Numbered from the stretch's first letter, positions 20,816 to 32,384 are shown. The stretch: DNA of 64,000 nt from Ooceraea biroi (GCF_003672135.1 NC_039517.1:11370601-11434600), one strand, 5' to 3'. Numbers and translations: made by a program. Notes: a model not told the origin generated them from the sequence alone.

Positions 20816-20945
20816 CACACACACACACAAAGGTGTAAATCCGACCGTGCAACCTCCACGCGGTACACCTTGAGTAATGCTAATGCTGGAGGTACTGTAA
20901 GTTTCAAGCTCTATAACTCGAAAAGTACTTAATGGAGAAATATAG

Positions 20946-21482
20946 ATATAAATATTTATATATTTAAATATAAATATTTATTATAGTCAATAACAAGTAT
21001 AGATATTCGCCAGGTAATTCTAATTCAACGTAATATCATCGCGGACACTAACAACGTCTGATGGACGGACAGAATTATTAACTTGTTATTGACACACACC
21101 GCGCGTACAAGGTGTTTATATCGTTCGTTGTGAAAAGATATCATCACATGCCCCAAGTGGTCGAGTTGGTTAAGACGCCCGCACGGAATGAGGGAGGTCC
21201 CAGGTTCGAACTTTGGCGTGGGGTGGTATTTTTTCACAACGAAATACTATTAATTACAAATTCTTCATTAACCATAGAGTATTTTCATCTAATTATTTCC
21301 GTAAAAGAGATCACTACGTTATAAAAGTCTAACGATATGTTGGCGCATAGTCGGGGTAGGGGGGAGGAGAGTAAAAGTAGCTGCAGTATGTCCAACGAAT
21401 TTGTTGGCTTGCAGCTATCATAATAATAATTCTGTCCGTCCATCAGACGTTGCCAGTGTCCGCGATGATATTACGTTGATTT
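20946..21482. mobile_element. Palindromic insertion carrying a tRNA-like sequence
   Basis: It interrupts the right arm of element B. The arms at 21017-21078 and 21421-21481 (CAACGTAATATCATCGCGGA, CGTCTGATGGACGGACAGAA) are inverted complements. Inside, an inner inverted pair (CGTTGTGAAAA / TTTTCACAACG) brackets a 73-nt tRNA-like cloverleaf. This may be a tRNA-derived SINE caught in, or part of, a foldback element. Confidence 0.6.
21151..21223 (+). tRNA. tRNA-like sequence, degenerate anticodon arm
   Basis: The 73 nt fold as a cloverleaf: acceptor CCCCAAG with CGTGGGG (six of seven pairs), D stem GTC/GAC, anticodon stem CCCGC/GAGGG with one mismatch and a 7-nt loop ACGGAAT, T stem CCAGG/TTTGG around TTCGAAC. 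The A box (TGGTCGAGTTGG) and B box (GGTTCGAACTT) match Pol III promoters, and T6 at 21229-21234 would terminate transcription. The loop lacks U33 (it has C), nominal anticodon GGA (Ser), but a normal Ser tRNA has a long variable arm that is absent here. A pseudo-tRNA or SINE head is more likely than a working tRNA. Confidence 0.5.
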
Positions 21483-21733
21483 ATTATAGTGTTTTGAAAA
21501 GCTCTCGAGGTAAGCTACAAGAATGTGCAAAAAATAGGGAGTGCCGTTTAAAAAAACGAAGTTGACCTTCACATGTCCTTGACACGTTCACTCAAGATCA
21601 AACCAATGACACCGTCTTATGTCCCCCTTCGAACTAAACAACTTTTGTCTGAAACATTTTTCGATTTAACGCAGTGTTTCTAAGAACTTTGAGTGGAAAC
21701 TTTAAAATGAGACACCCTGTATATTGTGTATAT

Positions 21734-22005
21734 ATACAGGATGTCTGATATCTGAGTGACCAAACGAAAAGTGATACTAGAGTAAGTCAAACTGAGAAGA
21801 AAAGTCCTCTACCATTTTGCAAAATTCGTAATAGTTATTAAGTAATAAGCAAACGTGTCTCGGCGACTGAGCGAACGAAAAGCGGTAGACCAGATCGCAT
21901 CGAGCGAAGAGCGTCACGCGACATATGATACCGTGCCAAAAAAATATAAACGTGAAGGTATGCAGTCGCGTAAAGTTCTTGTGTTTCAGAGTTTGACGGC
22001 GACAA
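21734..22005. mobile_element. One arm of a MITE related to the element at 68-517
   Basis: It begins CAGGATGTCTGATATC and shares AAAAGTCCTCTACCATTTTGC with the first MITE. No matching right arm follows, because the sequence passes into the hairpin-ended repeat at 22006. Confidence 0.6.
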
Positions 22006-22170
22006 TCAAGAGACACAGTAGTGTCTCGCGCCAAGTGTACGCGAAGCGAAACTGACCGTGTATCTTTACGCGAAGCGGCGATTTCAGAGACCCTTAGATT
22101 ATCGGATCTTAATAACCGCTGAACGGATCAGTTTCAGCGTAGGTTCAATGGATAGCTTGGGTTTGCATTA
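22006..22170. repeat. Dispersed repeat with TCAAGAGACAC terminus, copy 2
   Basis: Shares about 165 bases with 18173-18335 (TCAAGAGACACAGTAGTGTC, GTATCTTTACGCGAAGCG, CAATGGATAGCTTGGG). It is cut at the right by element C. Confidence 0.75.
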
Positions 22171-23261
22171 TACAGAGTGTCCCATTTTAAAGTTTCCCCT
22201 AAAATATTTCAGAAACACTGCGTTAAATCGAAAACTGTTTCAAACAAAAGTTTTGTGACTTCGAGGGGGACATAAGACGGTACTATTGGTTTGACCTTGG
22301 ATGGCGTTGTCAAGGTCATATAGAGTTCAACTTTGTTTTTTTAAACGGAACCCCATACTTTTTATTGCAGATTCTGATTCTTCGTCGAAAAGTAAGTACC
22401 TTTTGTTCGAAACATTGTTTTTAAAAATGCTCTCCTTATCCCGAAAACTCAGGTTCAACCTTTAGCGGACCAATGATAATACTCGCTTTATAACAAACAC
22501 TGAAGTTTTTTTTAGTATTTTACTGTTTACCATCAGCATGTACGTGCGTGAGTATGCGTGTGTTCTACATCCAGCCAACTAAGGTAAGATCGATCACAGA
22601 TCCGGCCAGTTAAGGCAAGATCGTGCTCTGATCCTGCCAGTTAAGGCAAGATCGTGCTCTGATCCAGCCAGTTAGGGGGCAAATACGTTTGGAGCCCCCC
22701 CAAAAAAGGCATTTTTCATGAATGTTTTGCAGAGCTAAGACACAAACTATAAAAATGGGACTTGTTGCATAATAAAGTACACCTTTTGTACTTCTTATAC
22801 ACATTTTATTGAAATAATAGTTACAAAATCCCCCTCTTCCACCGTCGTGTAGTTAACCGTGCATGCGATTCGTCATTCCGCGGTTACAATAATATCTCCG
22901 TGCCCGATCATCTGAAACACAAAATTCAAACGGCATCTTAAAGAAGAGTAAATTTCCTTGTCGTTGTCGTATCCAATTTTTAAAATTCGAATTTTCAACA
23001 AAATGGCGGACCTTTAAAGTTAGAATGCCGATTTTCGGCAGAAAATTTCAGTTTTGTTTGTTTAAAAAAAATAGAAAGAATTGGAATTTTTAAAATCTGA
23101 TACGACAACGACAAGCGATTTTTATAAGCTTTCAATAAAAAAAGGGAGATCGGTTGATCCGTCTTCAAGTTATCATTGTAACCGACTTTGAAAACATAGT
23201 TTTGAGAAAAACGCGTTTAAAATTTTGGAACAAGTTTACTCTATTGTAAAACTAAATTTAT

Positions 23262-23452
23262 TCAACTTACACGTCATCGTCAATTCCTGGGCCATACAAG
23301 GAATCCTCCTGCACAAGGTTTGTCTCCATTTGTTGGTTTTTAGCGAGGCGACGGCTTATTCGGGCCTCCCGCATCGCATGCTGTGCTCGGACGTCCGCTT
23401 GGATACACCGTTTGCCACCTATTGGGCGGTATTTTTCGCTTGCGCGTAAAAC
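23262..23452 (-). pseudogene. Mutator-like transposase C-terminal tail
   Basis: In the minus sense: KYRPIGGKRCIQADVRAQ, then HAMREARISRRLAKNQQMET, then LVQEDSLYGPGIDD. It parallels the tail of the fragment at 3836-4642 (TKEARRLSNTQQNEFYEQEE ... LLYSCGMAD), and both are followed by GAGAAAAACGCNTTTAAA on the + strand. About 60 codons remain. Confidence 0.5.
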
Positions 23453-23977
23453 TTTTTCGAAATTTGTTCACTCCCTGTGACTCTTGAGAACTTTTACACC
23501 TATTTCATCGTGATATGTACTCCACAAACAACGAGAATCGTCCGTATCACGCAACCGACGCCAACTAAATGAATAATCGGCTTGAAAACAGCTTAGAACA
23601 CTGCTTACAGCATCATCATCTATTAGAAAATACCTATACTTCAATCTCAAAAGTAAGTTTTATTGTAAAGAGGACAAAAGAAACCGTTGCATGAGGGTTC
23701 GACCCTTCTACCTGCGCGCCGCTTCAGAAACGGCAGGCGCACGCCTGTGCACTGCCCGACAAAACGCGTTGTAACTTCTTTACTTATTCGAATTTCAAAA
23801 AACGGTTTTGAGACAACATTCTTGAAGGTTCAACCTGTCGAAAAATGGAAAGAAAAAAAATCAATTTTTTGAAACCGATAAACGTATATGCCCTCTTAAG
23901 GCAAGATCATGCCGTTATGTAGTCAATTAAGACCAAGTAAGGTAGTCGTAAATTAGTTTTGTAGGTCGTCTCTCTGC

Positions 23978-25044
23978 TCAGCTGATGAGATGTTCAAACG
24001 TAGCTCCGTTGACTTGTTGACAATATTGAATCTGTCTCTCGAAGTTTGTAACAGTACGTAAGAGAACATCACGTGGAATAATGTTACACGCTGCTCGGAT
24101 CCTCTCCATCATGTTTTCTCTTGTCGTTGGTCTCTCCTGATAGACTACGTCTTTCAGGTAACCCCATAAATACAAATCTGGAGAAGTTACATCTGGTGAT
24201 CTTGCTGGCCACCTTACTCGACTACCCCTTCCAATCCATACATCACGAACGGTCCGTTCAGATAATCTCTGACGATATTGGCATAGTGAGGACCTGCACC
24301 ATCATGTTGGAACCACATTCTTCTCCGTCTATTAAGTGACAATATCTTCAAGAAGTATTGGAAGAATATCTCTTAGAAATTGTAAATAGTTCTGAGCATT
24401 AACCATACCATCAAAAACGTAGAGGCCAATTACATAGCCATTGACGATTCTGCACCAGACAGTGAGACTTCATCAATGCTGATTGTCTATTTGTTGCATC
24501 CAACGAGGATTAACTGGAGCCCAATAGTGACAATTATGACGATTCAACGTTAAATGACTGTGAAAAGTAGCTTCATCGCTGAACAAAACGTACTTTAAAA
24601 AATCGCCATCGTGCAGAAGTTGCTGTGTTGCACAGCGACAAAATAATAGCCGTTCTCGATGATCATTCTCAGTCAAGGCTTGATTCAGTGTAATATGATA
24701 AGGGTGGTACTTTGCAGCCTTCAAGAATCTAGAAGCAGTCGATCCTGGAATCCTCACTGTACACTCAATTTCACGTAATGATACATGAGGGTTCAAATGA
24801 ACCATCGCCAGAGTTACGAGGAAACGAGCATTCAGCGCGTAATCATCTACGTTGTAACATCTTCTTCGTCGACAGAGATTCCCTCTCCGAATCCTTATTT
24901 CAATTTTACGTATTGCAGTATGACTCGGATGTTGTCGTAGAGGAAATCTTTTCGGTACAATGCTGCTGCTCTTTTGTAATTACGTCGACATTCTCCTAGG
25001 ATGAGAAGAATGTCGGTCAACTCGTTCGACGTGTAATCGGGCAT
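23978..25044 (-). pseudogene. DUF4817/DDE (Tc1/mariner-like) transposase of element C
   Basis: From the ATG at 25042-25044 the protein starts MPDYTSNELTDILLILGECR (the DUF4817 helix-turn-helix). Then come WHITE-like HTH and YHPYHITLNQALTENDHRER, VLFSDEATFHSH (first Asp), a frameshifted WFQHDGAGPH (second Asp), and WPARSPDVTSPDLYLWGYLK with D in PDLYLWG (third), ending NGATFEHLIS. Two adjacent stops lie at about 24470-24474, with frameshifts near 24880 and 24260. It would cut and paste the CAGAG-ended element, but it is dead here. A standalone C-terminal frame at 23978-24175 is part of it. Confidence 0.75.
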
Positions 25045-26247
25045 TGTTTTTGCTTGGACAGCAATAAAATTTTAGAAACAAAAAAATTTGAAAATCATTT
25101 ACGAATGACGTGACGAGTTAAAGAGGAAGTGTCGAGAACAGAAAACTTTATGCTAATTGCTCAAGGACTCATACAAATTGAGAAAGACACCAGCTGTCAA
25201 TCGATAAGTCAACTTTCAATGAGATGTATCGAATCCTGCAGTAAATGAGAATAACCAATAGTGTTTAATATTGAGATGGGAAAGTAATAGTGCAATAATC
25301 CTCAAACTCTCGAGCCGATTAAAGCAAAGACCATTTCTTAATGTTCCACTCTTGGCTTTGAAATAATAATTCGGAACTACCTACTGTTTGATCTTGACAT
25401 TATGTAACCAACAACAACATGGAGTCTGAAAATTTACGATCTTTCCTATTCTACAGTCACAGTTAATTTCACCATTGAGAATATTCACATGACCTTAGAA
25501 ATTGATCCCAAGGAAATTGATAAACGTGGTACAACTTGAGTAATGGGTATTGTAACTTTCAAGCCTTATAACTCGAAAAGTACTTAATGAAAAAATACTT
25601 CATTATAGTGTTTTGAAAAGATCTCGAGGTAAACTATGAGAATATGCAATGAAAAATTGGGGGTTTCATTTAAAAAATTCGAAGTGACCTTGCCCTGACC
25701 TTGACAACGCCACCCAAGGTCAAACCAATATTACCGTCTTAACTGGCTGGATCAGAGCACGATCTTGCCTTAACTGGCTGGATCAGAGAACGATATTGCC
25801 TTAACTAGCTAGTTCAGAGCACGATCTTGCCTTAGTTGGCTGGATGTAGAACACACGCATACTCACGCACGTACATGCTGATGGTAAACAGTAAAATACT
25901 AAAAAAAACTTCAGTGTTTGTTATAAAGCGAGTATTATCATTGGTCCGCTAAAGGTTGAACCTGAGTTTTCGGGATAAGGAGAGCATTTTTAAAAACAAT
26001 GTTTCGAACAAAAGGTACTTACTTTTCGACGAAGAATCAGAATCTGCAATAAAAAGTATGGGGTTCCGTTTAAAAAAACAAAGTTGAACTCTATATGACC
26101 TTGACAACACCATCCAAGGTCAAACCAATAGTACCGTCTTATGTCCCCCTCGAAGTCACAAAACTTTTGTTTGAAACATTTTTCGATTTAACGCAGTGTT
26201 TCTGAAATATTTTAGGGGAAACTTTAAAATGGGACACTCTGTATATA

Positions 26248-27298
26248 CAGGGTGTCCCAGGTTTTAACCGACAAACTACGGGAGCATATTCTACTAGTGG
26301 AAATAAGAAAAAATTCTTATATCGAGTTTGCTTAGAAATGCTTTATTACAAAGTTATAAACCAATATTGAAAAGGAATATGAGATAAGTAACAACGGATT
26401 TTTTCACAAAAATAAAAATTATGTTTCTTTGTCTGGTAGTATGTGGATTATTATGAGCCCATACATGGCTATTATGAGAATTGAATATGCCTCGTCTTGT
26501 AAAGGTCCCTTCATCTGTCCATAATATCATTGATGAGAAAAGATTGTCCCTTTCTACTGCATTCACATACCAGTTACAAAATTCGACTCGTTTCTGATAA
26601 TCGATTGGAAGTCATTCTTGTACAGGTGTGTAATGATATGCGAATCTGTCATCAGCACGCAATGTTCTCCAAATAGTGTTTCGTGATATCTGCAGTTGAG
26701 CTGAAGCACGTCGAACACTTTGTGTAGGAGTATTATCAAAAAGATTTAAGATTCTTTCCGAGCGTCGTCGGTGTCTTAGAGCTGAACGAACATCATCATA
26801 TTCATTCATAGGTCGAAATGAACCCAAATTACGTAATAGCAAATGGGTATTACTAAACACAGAACTATCTGGTACTCTCCTGTTAGGAAATCTACGTTGA
26901 TACTCTCGTACGGCAGCTCGTGCATTTCCGTCACAGAATCCGTACACGAAATGAATATCAGTGTATTCCTCATTTGAAAACACTTTTGGCATTCTGATAG
27001 TAATTGCTAGTTCACACGACGATTGAAATCTAACAGCTACTGTTGTGAAAGTAACAATCATACTGAATCGTTTCAACATAGTGAACATGAATACATGTGA
27101 ATACACATAACATAAACATCTTCGACCTTCCAAATTCTACACTATGTTCCGTTGTTACTTATCTCATATTTCTTTTCAATATTGGTTTATAACTTTGTAA
27201 TAAAGCATTTCTAAGCAAACTCGATATAAGAATTTTTTCTTATTTTCACTAGTAGAATATGTTACCGCAGTTTGTCGGTTAAAACCCGGGACACCCTG
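26248..27298. mobile_element. TA-inserted deletion derivative D (CAGGGTGTCCCAGGTTTTAA)
   Basis: Ends CAGGGTGTCCCAGGTTTTAA and its inverse, arms about 150 bases, TA duplications. It keeps the transposase 5' half and has lost everything after the first catalytic region. A second copy at 55742-56502 has a different internal deletion. Confidence 0.85.
26400..26992 (-). pseudogene. DUF4817/DDE transposase, N-terminal half, of element D
   Basis: The likely start is the M of MPKVFSNEEYTDIHFVYGFC at 26992 (an upstream in-frame M at 27133 adds a hydrophobic leader inside the TIR). DUF4817 is followed by RQ-rich HTH residues (SVRRASAQLQISRNTIWRTL). A TGA at about 26612 breaks the frame. ILWTDEGTFTRRGIF carries the first Asp, and HVWAHNNPHTTRQ then runs straight into the TIR. 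The second and third catalytic residues are deleted. Confidence 0.75.
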
Positions 27299-27377
27299 TA
27301 TATGTTTAGATATTCTTTATTAATACTGCTAATAATAAAATCGAAATTTTGGTTCGCAATAAGAGCAATTAATTTAA

Positions 27378-29262
27378 TTATAAAATGTATTTTGAATGTG
27401 AAAACTGTGTTTTGCCATCTTGGGTCAGTTTCTTGAAATTCGGTTTGTAAGTGGTATTGGCTATTAGCATGCAGTCGCGCAAATGATCGTCAGTTATTCG
27501 ATTTCGAAATTTATTTTTTATTATATTCATTTTCGAAAATGCTGTTTCACAAATATATGTGGAGCTAAACATCGTGCATAGCAAAGTACCCATTCTTTTG
27601 AGATTTGGAAAAGATTGTTCAGGGAGTGTGTCTATCCAAAATTTTGTAACATCTGTTTCGGCAAATTTATCTCGCAGCACATTACTTTCTTGAAAATCAA
27701 TAACTTCCAGTTGCAATTTACCTTTTTCAAGAGTGAACAGTTCCACTGCCGTATTGACCCAATTACCATTTGTTTCAAGACTGAATGGGTTTTGCATTGC
27801 TCCTAATAAGTCACCAATTTGATCAAAATCAGTAAATCGGGAAGCAAATTCCAATTGCAAATCTTTTAAAAAGCGCTCGTATTCCTCGGATTGTGGAATT
27901 TCTTCAATATTGATTTTAAAATGTGCTTTTAATAAAGAAAAATGAATGAGCTCTCTAGAATTTAAATCATTTTCAAACAATTGTAACTTTCTTTGGAAAG
28001 CTTTGGTCTTTTCCCACATATCACAAATCAGTTTTCCTTTTCCTTGTAAAGCCAGATTCAGGTCATTGATATGTAAGAACATGTCACCCAAAAAGCATAG
28101 TTTAGCAACATTGTTCGTATTGCAAAGAAATTCAAAATAGTCGGTAGCTAATTTCGAATTTCTACTTTTGAGGAAATCCGAAATTTCACTTAACAAAATT
28201 ATCAATCTTTTGAGCACATTTCCCTTGCTCAACCAGCGAACATCATTATGCAAAAAAAGATCTGTGTATTCAGAATTACATTCTTCAAGGAAAGCTCGGA
28301 GTAAGCGATGTTGTAATGCTGAGTGAGATTTCAAATAATTAACAATTTTCATAATTGTATTCATGATATCTTTGAAATCACCCGAAAGCTTTGCGCAAAG
28401 AACTGCTTGGTGAATTATGCAGTGTAATGAAATAATATTAGAATTAATTTGCTTTAAAAGTGCTACAAAACCATTTGTTTTCCCAATCATTGCTGGTGCA
28501 CCATCGGTCACTAGAAAGAATTTTTTAATATGAGAGGCCATTATTATTCATAAATTCTTGGAAGCATTCAAATAATATTTGACCAGTTGTGCGATCATGC
28601 AATGGCAACAATGTTAAGACTTCTTCTTTATAATTATTGTTTTGAATATAACGAACAAATACAGCCATTTGTGCTATATCAGATATATCTGTAGATTCGT
28701 CAATCGCAAGCGAGAAAAACTGTGTTTTAGTAAGATCGGCCAATATACTCTCACGAACTGATCTTGCGCAAACGGTCCTATGAATCGCGAAATCACGAGA
28801 TAATGGAATTTTGCTAAACATTTCTGCAATTTCTTTTTTATTATCGAAAATTGTATTTGAGACTTGTATCAAGTATTCTTTGACTATTTCAGAATATGAT
28901 AATGGCACAATATGTTTGGCCAAAATCCATGCAATGCACAAAGATGCTTCAGTGCATTTTTCCTGTTCAGACATAGAGCGTTTCATTATCATTTGAGAGC
29001 GCTCAAAAATGTACGGAGGGCATTACTTTTCAATTCTAAGTGAAGAACCTTTTGGAAAATCTTTGTCATATCTTCCCGAATGCTTTGCCTCGTAATAGCG
29101 ATTCATATTTGTTTCTTTGCACACAGCAACTGTTTCGTTGCAAATTAAACACGTTGGTTTCGCATTTTTATGGGGTGGAAGAATAAAGAAAACTTCTTCA
29201 GTCCATTTTGCATGAAATACCCTGTTTTCAAAATCAACTTTTCTACGCTTTGGCTCAGACAT
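27378..29262 (-). pseudogene. hAT transposase, ZBED5/SCAND3-like
   Basis: The start is MSEPKRRKVDFENRVFHAKW (29262). A BED-type finger PTCLICNETVAVCKETNMNRYYEAKH-like (C2, then H near residue 60) follows, then LAKHIVPLSYSEIVKEYL, SLAIDESTDISDIAQMAVFV (first Asp), VTDGAPAMIGKTNGFVALLK (second Asp), DVRWLSKGNVLKRL, and the hAT dimerisation region FPNLKRMGTLLCTMFSSTYI ... CETAFSKMN. About 590 codons in all. One in-frame stop at 29023-29025 and one single-base frameshift at about 28530 break it. It is otherwise well preserved, so probably young. Confidence 0.85.
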
Positions 29263-29809
29263 CGTGAACAAGACAATACAAAATGTTCTCAATCCGCAAC
29301 CAATAGAAATCGAAACAAGATCAATTGCAGAGTGAAGAAACGACAAAACAAGAAAGAACTGAAAAAGTATCAATACCGTCTCTTAGAATATAATCATTCA
29401 CCTCACTCGATTAAGAGACGCTTGATTGTCTGTTTGCTCTTTTCTACTAGCCTAGTGCTGGGATTTAGATGCAACATCTAGTCAGATCGCACGACATTCA
29501 ATGTTACCCTCTTTCCGCTCTCATGCTAAAAACGCATCAATACGTAACTAAAGAGCGTAGCGCGGAGATTCAGGAGCGTGCGTATCGTAAATAATAGGAA
29601 ATAGGGCAAAATTTGTGTATAGCATTCCAAATGTTCTCATTAAACTTTTTTCTTTCCTATTTTACATTGTATTAATAAATAAAATATTTATTCTATTATA
29701 TTCTATTATGTATATTTTTTAGGAGAAATATATATTTTAAGAAAGAAAATTTTTATTCGGCGATAATAATTTAGTTTATTTTTCATTTTTTCTGCGGGTC
29801 AAGCGTGGA

Positions 29810-29860
29810 CGTCGGGGGCCGGATTGAAAAGCTTCGCGGGCCGCCAGTCGCGTATCCCTG
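29810..29860. repeat. hAT terminal inverted repeat (5' end of the element)
   Basis: In the minus sense the end reads CAGGGATACGCGACTGGCGG, continuing CCCGCGAAGC, the typical terminus of ZBED/Buster-like hAT elements. The opposite terminus is not visible before 27378, perhaps lost where element D inserted. Confidence 0.65.
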
Positions 29861-29873
29861 GTTTATAAGTTTC

Positions 29874-30142
29874 TTGTGCGATTAATTCGTGAATACGTAA
29901 GACGGTCGGCTCAGAGGCTCGCACCTCTTAGGCGTTGCCAATCACGAAGTCGCCTCCGCGGTTGAGGCACGGATACGAGTGACGATTGGCTCAGAGGCTG
30001 AGATCCTCCCAGGCATTATCGATCGTAAACGAAAATAAACGTTTGTATCTACGCGATCAATGTGCAAGACTTTGTGACACGAATAAACAATTAAACGAAA
30101 CTACAGTGCTTATTTTAACCGATAGACACTGATCTGTGACAA
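29874..30142. other. Possible LTR-like segment
   Basis: It starts TGTGCGATTAATTCG and ends GATCTGTGACA, with GGCTCAGAGGCT occurring twice and AATAAA about 60 bases before the end. TG...CA limits and the position of AATAAA suggest an LTR, but no target duplication is evident. Weak call. Confidence 0.25.
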
Positions 30143-30174
30143 TGTTCCTTGTCAGGATCATGCCTCTGTATGTT

Positions 30175-30510
30175 ACAATGCATAGGTTTTGAGTGTTGAA
30201 GTCATTCCAACGGTTTTGTTGCAATTAATCTCCACTCCGTTGTTCTCATAATGAATCTCATCGAACATGAACGTCACACAAGTATTTCCTGATACCACAT
30301 TAGATCCCTCAATTGCTTTGTTTATCGTTTGCACTCGACGTACAGAAAGGTTTGATACGGTAAAGTGTACAAATTCTGTTGTATGGGTATTCGTATCTCA
30401 TCACTGTGTTCAAACATCATATTGGCGTACGGATTATACTTACGAGTCCCAATCTTGACGATGCGATCGTCGAAGACTGGCTCATCTCCAATATTCAAAA
30501 TGTCAATCAT
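30175..30510 (-). pseudogene. Double-jelly-roll capsid-like protein relic, N-terminal part
   Basis: The minus-strand frame from the M at 30510 holds the N-terminal signature of the double-jelly-roll-like proteins scattered through insect genomes (a D-I-L-N-I start, then an acidic D-E-I-R-I-P-I-Q-Q stretch and a Y-x-x-F-L-Y segment). One frameshift near 30320 moves the continuation (F-D-E-I-H-Y then N-G-V-E-I) to another frame, fading by 30175. The family is related to Polinton/adintovirus-type major capsid proteins. Only about a third of the usual length remains. It is an endogenous relic, not functional. Confidence 0.5.
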
Positions 30511-30535
30511 TTTTCTGCGAGTAGGTATTTCGTAC

Positions 30536-32208
30536 TGTTACATCCAGCAGACTCCACGGTTCCTTGCTTTCAAGAGATATAATAGGTATTCTAAAAATAA
30601 CTCAACGGTTAATTGTCCCGCGTCACGATAAGTACGGTCGCGAGTGGCCGGAAGCCTCGCGGTTGCAGTGAGAGATTATCCATTTTCCCAGAAGAGGAAC
30701 AGATTCAGCTGTGCCCATCAGATGATCCCTGGGCGAATACTCTCACAACAGCCGCCAGTTCTGCGACACGTGTCTGGTCAGCCGTGAGTTCTGGCACACG
30801 TGTCCGGCCAGGCGCGAGCTTTTCGGCTAGAAACACATCCGGCTTAAGAAAACGATTCGCGAACATCTTGGGGCCGCGGCCGGTACAATGGATCTCAATG
30901 AGTATCAACGGATTACCACCTCCTAGACCCATCTGTCGATTAACTGGCTGTTAATTATCACAAGGAATGTCCAGAGTCCAGTTGCTCCCCGAAACGTTAT
31001 TCCCAGAAAAAGAATACCCCTGTCCTATACCATTCCTTCCATATAAAAAAAGAGAGGACAACCTCCATAAAGTTAGTATCAAGATATCACTGATCACGTG
31101 CGGAAGCATCGCTGAAGTATCAGGATATCGCTGATAGCGAACGAAGGTATCGTTTACGAAAGTATCACTGATCGGCCCTCATAATAGAAGATCTCGGCGA
31201 AGTTAAAGTGTACCAGTGGCAAGCTATCATCCAGCACGCTCTCTGGCCCTGTCTATAGCAGTGCAGTCACGAATCCGAGGCCAATTGAGGCCTGAACGTA
31301 TCAAACAGAATATCAACATATATTCATATCAAGTAAGCGATCCTTTCTTTACTTCTTGGTGTTACTCTTTCCCTTTCTTTCCCTTATTTTTCTTGTTCAT
31401 GTTTCCCCGGGTGTACGGGAACCCGCTAGGATTTTGCGGTTCGCAAGACAACGGATGGACGTTCGAAAGAGAACGAGAGGAGTGAGTGGCGTGAGCTTTT
31501 TTGGTGGTCACTAAAAGGACAATGCGGGAATGTAGAGTCCGGGTGACCGATGCAAAGTATTCCGTGAAAACGTTCACTTTATTCAAACAAAGATAAATTC
31601 AACAAGAAAGACTTTAGGTTGCTATTACGGGAGCGCAAATGACAGAATATCTGTCCGCTAACGGAGCTCAAACTCAACTCTAGCTATGTTTTCCGAAACG
31701 ATCGGCAGAGACGTCGGCTGCTCGTGTTCTGAACTGTACAAAATAAGTCTATTTGTTTCTGCAATGAGACAAATATATTGGTAAAGTCGCTGTGTCTCTG
31801 TCTATCGCCTATGACTGGTCGGGCGTCGTGCAAGTGAGATCGCATGTTTGGGCCGCTCGAGCAGGTTCAGTGAACGCGACCAAGATATGGCTCTTTCGTC
31901 AAAACAAGCCTGAGATGACGAACATCGGTATCGTGAGATTCATTATCGCGACATTTTATGTAATATCTTGCGACTGTTAGCAGTGATTGCAATAGTCAAT
32001 CCTGAACACCGGGTTATATTCGAGTTTCACCGACTCTCACTCTTACTCTCCTAATCTCTCTATCTTTCTTTCCTTTTCTCGCTATCGCTGGGTTTTATCT
32101 GTCGATTATTCCTTTATATTTATTCCGTTTCTGCCCTTTAAGTGGCTCCCTGCAAAAGGCCCCGCGAGTCCAGGAGTGCAACTCTTCCTCCGCGACCTAC
32201 TCGGAACA
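30536..32208 (+). mobile_element. Long terminal repeat, copy 1 (with 0.6-kb insertion)
   Basis: From TGTTACATCCAGCAGACTCC to ...CTCGGAACA it is collinear with the copy at 36752-37772, including GATCACGTGCGGAAGCATCG and CATATTCATATCAAGTAAGC. The copies diverge abruptly at both ends, so these are element boundaries. About 620 bases (31397-32016) are absent from the other copy: an insertion starting near CCCCGGGTGTACGGG and ending GAACACCGGG, loosely inverted termini. No PBS-linked gag-pol follows, so this is probably a solo LTR. Confidence 0.65.
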
Positions 32209-32384
32209 GGACCTTAAAACCCCGGTCCAATTTTGCTTTTTATTTGAAAAATTTTCCATTTGCTCACATCTTAGCTGTGAACAGTTCTCCGATTTTAAAT
32301 ATGCATACTACACACAATGTTATTGTTTCGAGCACTGTTTGCTTGATAATCTATACAGTAATTGTACACAATGCAATTACTTAT

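Larger units (their letters stand above)
20256..21719. mobile_element. TA-inserted TIR element B
   Basis: Left end CAGGGTGTCCCATTTTAAAG, right end CTTTAAAATGAGACACCCTG, TA at both sides. The left arm 20256-20610 is matched by 20833-20945 plus 21483-21719; a second palindrome (20946-21482) is inserted in the right arm. The centre is a 31-bp minisatellite. No transposase. Its left end is only 4 bases from the right end of element A. Arm words resemble those of element C (CACTGCGTTAAATCGAAAACTG; GGGGGACATAAGACGG), so the two are related families. Confidence 0.8.
22173..26241. mobile_element. 4.07-kb TIR element C with DUF4817/DDE transposase
   Basis: CAGAGTGTCCCATTTTAAAG at 22173 and its inverse at 26241, TA on both sides. 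The arms are about 502 bp (22173-22674 and 25741-26241) and nearly identical, each ending inward in two to three ~31-base units containing GCCAGTTAAGGCAAGATCGT. Inside are a Mutator-like fragment (23262-23452), a transposase pseudogene (23978-25044) and a further arm-like block (about 25540-25740) resembling element B. Element D starts 7 bases beyond its right end. Confidence 0.85.

Noticed and set aside
20566..20852. Three overlapping frames with repeated Leu/Gly/Ser peptides
   Set aside because: They are produced by a 31-bp minisatellite read in all three frames.
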